DNA of 64,000 bases from Onchocerca lupi (taxonomy: Eukaryota; Nematoda; Chromadorea; Rhabditida; Onchocercidae). The stretch covers positions 1 to 64,000 of the forward strand of contig JAOVVO010000424.1 in the NCBI GenBank assembly GCA_028564675.1, in the 5' to 3' direction. Below are positions 60,122 through 64,000 of this stretch, one piece after another. Made by a program: the position numbers and the translations under genes. The notes under the pieces are model-generated. The model was not told the DNA's origin. It saw nothing but the letters and a program-made list of their open reading frames with translations, and searched no databases. Numbering within the stretch: position 1 is the stretch's first letter; each line of letters begins with the position of its first letter.

Positions 60122-63100
60122 TCACAAGCGATTTTTTTTTTCAAATGAGGTATTTCTGTCTCCGTACAATCCAAAATAGCCATCAGTAGACTGTCCTGGT
60201 TCTAGAATTATGGTCATATTCAATGAAAATAGGCAAGAAAAAAATTGTGCTGATTTTTCAGTTCGGTGTAGTGATTGAGAAACAAAAAACAAACGTTTAG
60301 CGTGAGCGCAAATGTTTTTTTTGCCATTTTTTTCCAGAAAATAAGTATGTATTTGACCAATGCCTTTTACTTCGATAATTCCTCCATCGACAAATTCGAG
60401 GAATTTATTCGTTTGTAGTGCCAAACTGGAAATTCGTTTTAGCTGCCCGAATAGAATCAAAAGTGAACCTCAGTAAAATGTTGGATAGGAAATAGTGATT
60501 TGTAAAATTATTTTCAATCCAAGCATAATAATTAAATGAAAATGTTAGAAAAACATACTTCTTGGTCGTCTCGCTGACACGAATTCTTTGCGGTGCTCCG
60601 TTCGCTTCCAATGTGCGAGCTATTAAAACTGTTTTTCCAACCAGACAATACCTAAATCTTCATATTCAATACTTTACAATTTTTTTATTTTTAGTAGTTT
60701 TTGCTTAGCAATTCTGTGCTGTGAAGTCGATTGGATTAACTATCGTAGTTGTCGAAGCAATATTTCATGAGAATTTCAGAATCACTAACTGAGGCATTTT
60801 AATTCCAACAATTCCAGCAGAAATAGGTCCAGTGTGGATACCGATACGCAGTTCAAGTGGTATATCGGTTCCTGGACGCATTACTGATTTTACTTCCATT
60901 TGCATACCAATCGCCATATTTAAGATCCGTTCCGAATGATCAATACATTGAGTGGGTACACCACTAGCAACCACGTAAGCATCACCAATAGTTTCAACTT
61001 TATAAATGTCGTTCTACAAGATGGAATCTCATAATTTCAAAAAAGATAGATGTTTCCATTTTTTACGTATTGAAAAATTTTAACTTTAAAGGTGCAATAA
61101 ATTCAAAGAGTTTCTAAAGGCTTATTATAAGCCATAGTTTGAATTTCCTAAAAAGTAAACAAACGATCGTAAATGTCGAAATTATCCAAATTATCCGAAA
61201 ATACAGAAAAACGAACAAATTACAAGAATTCAAAAAAAAAAAAAAGAAAATTCAAAAGGTAAACCTACAATTTTAGCGATGCGATCAAATTTGGTGTATA
61301 GATTGTTTAACATATTGAAAACATCGTAAGGTGTACATGCAGCACAAATGTTTGTGTATGTTACTATATCAGAAAAGAGAATTGTTGCTTCTCTATATTC
61401 ATCTGAAAATTTTGATTGAAGAAAAAGATGTCCATCAATCAACAAAGTTTTTGGCATTGCAATGAAATTTCGTCACGCGCAGCACTTTTGCTTCCGTTTT
61501 TACATTTTATAATTTCAAATTTAAACATCGAAAACTAATATCTCATTTGTTTTTCTTTCTTGATAATTTCATTTTTCTGTTTTTTTTTTTTTTTTTTTTT
61601 CATCTAGTAAAGCTCCTCGCATTCTAATAAAGATGCAAAGCGCAAAGTGAGAGTAATTTTCAAATAATTAAGAATTAAATATAAGTAATTAATTTTTACG
61701 CGTTTGAACCGTTTGACTCTTGCGAAAAATTTCGGCAACAACTGGAGGTATTAATTCAAAGAGAAGCTTCTCCGATCTACACTTCTCGGCAACCACTTTT
61801 TCATTTAGTTTTTTCAAATTATTTTTTACTTCTTCCAACTTTTCACTGCAAATTATTTATCAATTGATGGACAAGTGGGGTCATCAATGTGAATTTTCCA
61901 AAGTTTCCTCATTGATCGGATACTTCTCTATACAGCGATATTTTTTTTGAATGAATTATTTCTGCAACGTCATGATTTCAATTTTTCCCAGTTTCAAACT
62001 TTCAATTTTAAAATTAAAATAAGTTTACAAACTGTCGTCATCAGAAATGTTAGTAATGTCGAATGCCATATTCAAAAATTACGCGCACTTTTTAAATCAA
62101 TCACACCATCTTGCAATTACTCTCTTTCATTCATAATTTGTTAGTCCTTAATTTTCCAAAATTTTCAAAATATTTTAGCATAATTTCACCATTCATAACA
62201 ATTTTGAATTCTAAACGAGCATATAGAAGATAAATTAATTTTGCTTATTGAATGAATTGCATGTTAAATCACTAATCAAAAAATAATTATTGTAATGATT
62301 ACTCAGTTTCAGAATTTCAAAAATGATGATATCTGGACTGATATGCTATCACTCTCGAGTTTAAATTGAAGTTAATGTGATTATTAATGTTTGCAAAGAA
62401 AAGAATATTGTGAACTTATCACTGCAATGCACAGTAATCATTCATAATAGTGAAGAGTTAAAAGAATCAAGTTTGTAATCGTCCACGAAAAAGATTAAAA
62501 TGAACAAACGTTTGTTTCATTTGATTGAGTCTTAATTGATTGATCATGACGATATATCGAGTTGCATCATGCAGTGGCATGTCATTAATGTATAATTTGC
62601 GTTGATTAAGATGAGTAATTTCAGATACGTCTAATGAGCACATATAAATAAAGTGACCATTTGATAACAATGTCATCGAACCTAGCATAGAAATAATGTT
62701 TAGATCTTAGTCTATTTAGGTCTTAATTAATTTGATAAATATTAACGATTTTAAGTTAATTCATATCTGAAATGTTCGTATTCCAGGCTTTTTAGAATAA
62801 ATAACCTTTTAATACGATTGGTTGTGAGCCAGTTTCATTGTCAATGGTATCAGTCAATGTTAACACGAAAATACTGTTTAGAAAAGCCAGCAAAGACTCA
62901 TAAATGAATGGCACCTGAAATATAGGACAGGACTTTTCATTCGTACCTCAATTATTGCAGTAGTATTCATCCTCCAGCATGCCGAGAATAATCCTACCTC
63001 TTAAAGAATTAAAATACTTGGAAAGTATTGTTTTTCAAAATTCCACTTACATTAGGATAAATAAACTGTGCAATATCAGTCAGCAAAGTTACGCCACATT

Positions 63101-63500
63101 TCACTGATGGTGCATATTTTTTGATCAAAACACCTGGAAAATAGAATGCACAATTATAATAATAATTACTTTGAATTTTCAACCTTGCATTTAAAAAAAG
63201 CCTTAAAGTTTTGAAAATAAGGCTTTGCAATTTTGAGCTTTGCATTTAAAAAGCCCTGCATTTTGAGTATTAAAATTTTCCTTCTTTAACTTTTTATCTA
63301 AAAAATTGTTCTCTAATGGCTTAAAATAAATCTATCCTTACTTGTTATTCACCTAACAATTATTATTAATGAGAGAAATAATATAGAATTGAAGAAAATT
63401 GGAAGAACTTGCCGTGATGCAATATTCGGAAATCTTTGCTAAAACAAATGTGATATGGAAAAATAGTCGCAAATTCGCTTAGTGATAAACCGCAGGATTC
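60122..63500 (-). CDS. Soluble guanylate cyclase subunit, alpha-like (partial; 5' end outside window)
   Basis: Converts GTP to cGMP as part of a dimer, normally gated by an N-terminal heme domain, which is beyond the window. Exons in phase: 63413-63500 and 63051-63133 (H-NOX-associated PAS region, SEFATIFPYHICFSKDFRIL), 62806-62914, 62510-62681 (GSMTLLSNGHFIYMCSLDV; LPLHDATR-type NDMPLHDATRYIV), 61700-61845 (signalling-helix coiled coil, LLFELIPPVVAEIF), 61269-61402 (catalytic ATILFSDIVTYTNI), 60790-61013 (YKVETIGDAYVVASGVP; LRIGIHTGPISAGIVG), 60559-60651 (YCLVGKTVLIARTLEANG), and a last exon from 60425. Both metal Asp (FSDIV, IGDAY) and guanine contacts Glu and Cys are kept, but the Asn and Arg of the usual VNxxSR motif are replaced (VLIARTL). 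This is the pattern of an alpha-type subunit needing a partner. Candidates are relatives of C. elegans gcy-31/33/36; I cannot choose. Intron after 63413 is GC-AG. The C-terminus is unresolved. Confidence 0.85.
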
Positions 63501-63839
63501 CTTAATTTTCATTATTTTAAGATTATACTGTTAATTGAATATATGTGTTATTCGTTTATCCATGAAAACTTACAACTTTCATTTTCCTAAATGGCAAAAA
63601 AGTATTGAACAATTTTACACAAAAATATTGCAAGTAGCATCAAGTTGATACTTCTTGAATGAAACATTATTATTAATCTAGATTTCTTAACATTGAAATC
63701 GGGGTCATACATGAATTTCAGTATAAACAACTTTTATTTGTTGCCTCTATGGAAGAAGAAGTTATCATATCAATTAAAAATTTGCAAAGAACTTCAATTG
63801 ATTAGATAGGATACACCAAAATTTGTTTTCTACTTGATT

Positions 63840-63944
63840 AAAATGTCATATTTTATTGAAATTATAACAAAATTCACATTTGACTCTGTTTTGATCAGCG
63901 AACGATCAACACAACTCAAGCGATCTCTATTTTCGTTTTTCTGA
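63840..63944 (-). other. Possible further upstream exon of the cyclase
   Basis: On the minus strand a TTTCAG acceptor near 63945 precedes an open block (KNENRDRLSCVDRSLIKTES onward) ending at GTAGAA near 63838. It could encode part of the linker between the heme and PAS regions, but its phase does not match the exon at 63500, so another exon or a different donor would be needed. Confidence 0.25.
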
Positions 63945-64000
63945 AATCGCAAACGTCTTAGTTGTCCTAGCAAAATACACTCTCATCCTTTTTTTAAGTC

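Noticed and set aside
61403..61457. Apparent ATG/N-terminal segment MPKTLLIDGHLFLQSKF ahead of the cyclase catalytic exon
   Set aside because: It is intron: a TTTTCAG acceptor at 61403-61404 and a phase-matched donor at 61699 join the coiled coil directly to HEYREATILFSDI.

Overview
The window looks like nuclear DNA of a nematode, most likely a clade III (spirurid/filarial) species. It is AT-rich, with many short introns, weak polypyrimidine tracts and start codons placed just after 3' splice sites, as in trans-spliced leaders. A nuclear insert of mitochondrial DNA reads as spirurid-type COX1 and cytochrome b under the invertebrate mitochondrial code (TGA = Trp). No operon, transposase, CRISPR array or bacterial gene was seen. 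Species assignment is inference.

Layout: 0.4-10.6 kb (-) a TTF2/lodestar-type SNF2 ATPase; 12.7-20.6 kb (+) cap methyltransferase CMTR1; 22.9-27.1 kb (-) a full FMR1/FXR-family protein (487 aa as spliced here); 28.1-30.1 kb (+) splicing factor SYF2 (238 aa); 30.6-32.6 kb (+) two weak small-gene candidates, one behind a TATA box; 32.75-33.76 kb (-) a chimeric cox1-cob NUMT; 34.7-35.8 kb (-) a candidate small membrane or secreted protein; 36-41.5 kb gene-poor DNA with a miRNA-precursor-like hairpin; 41.6-43.6 kb (-) a four-exon gene assigned to the C18orf21/RMP24 (RNase MRP, Snm1-like) family; 45.2-48.9 kb (-) cytoplasmic poly(A)-binding protein (655 aa); 53.6-58.3 kb (+) a Bfr1-like coiled-coil protein (467 aa); 60.1-63.5 kb and beyond (-) a soluble guanylate cyclase subunit of alpha-like type, cut by the window edge.

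Most recognised genes act on RNA: transcription release (TTF2), cap methylation (CMTR1), splicing (SYF2), mRNP and translation control (FXR, PABP, Bfr1-like) and RNase MRP (C18orf21-like). The exception is the cyclase, a gas/cGMP signalling protein. The genes are on both strands with kilobase gaps, so this is neighbourhood rather than an operon. Gene models were spliced by eye. Where every intron phase closes (FXR, SYF2, PABP, C18orf21-like, Bfr1-like) the model is strong; the N-terminal half of TTF2, three junctions of CMTR1 and the C-terminus of the cyclase are not settled.
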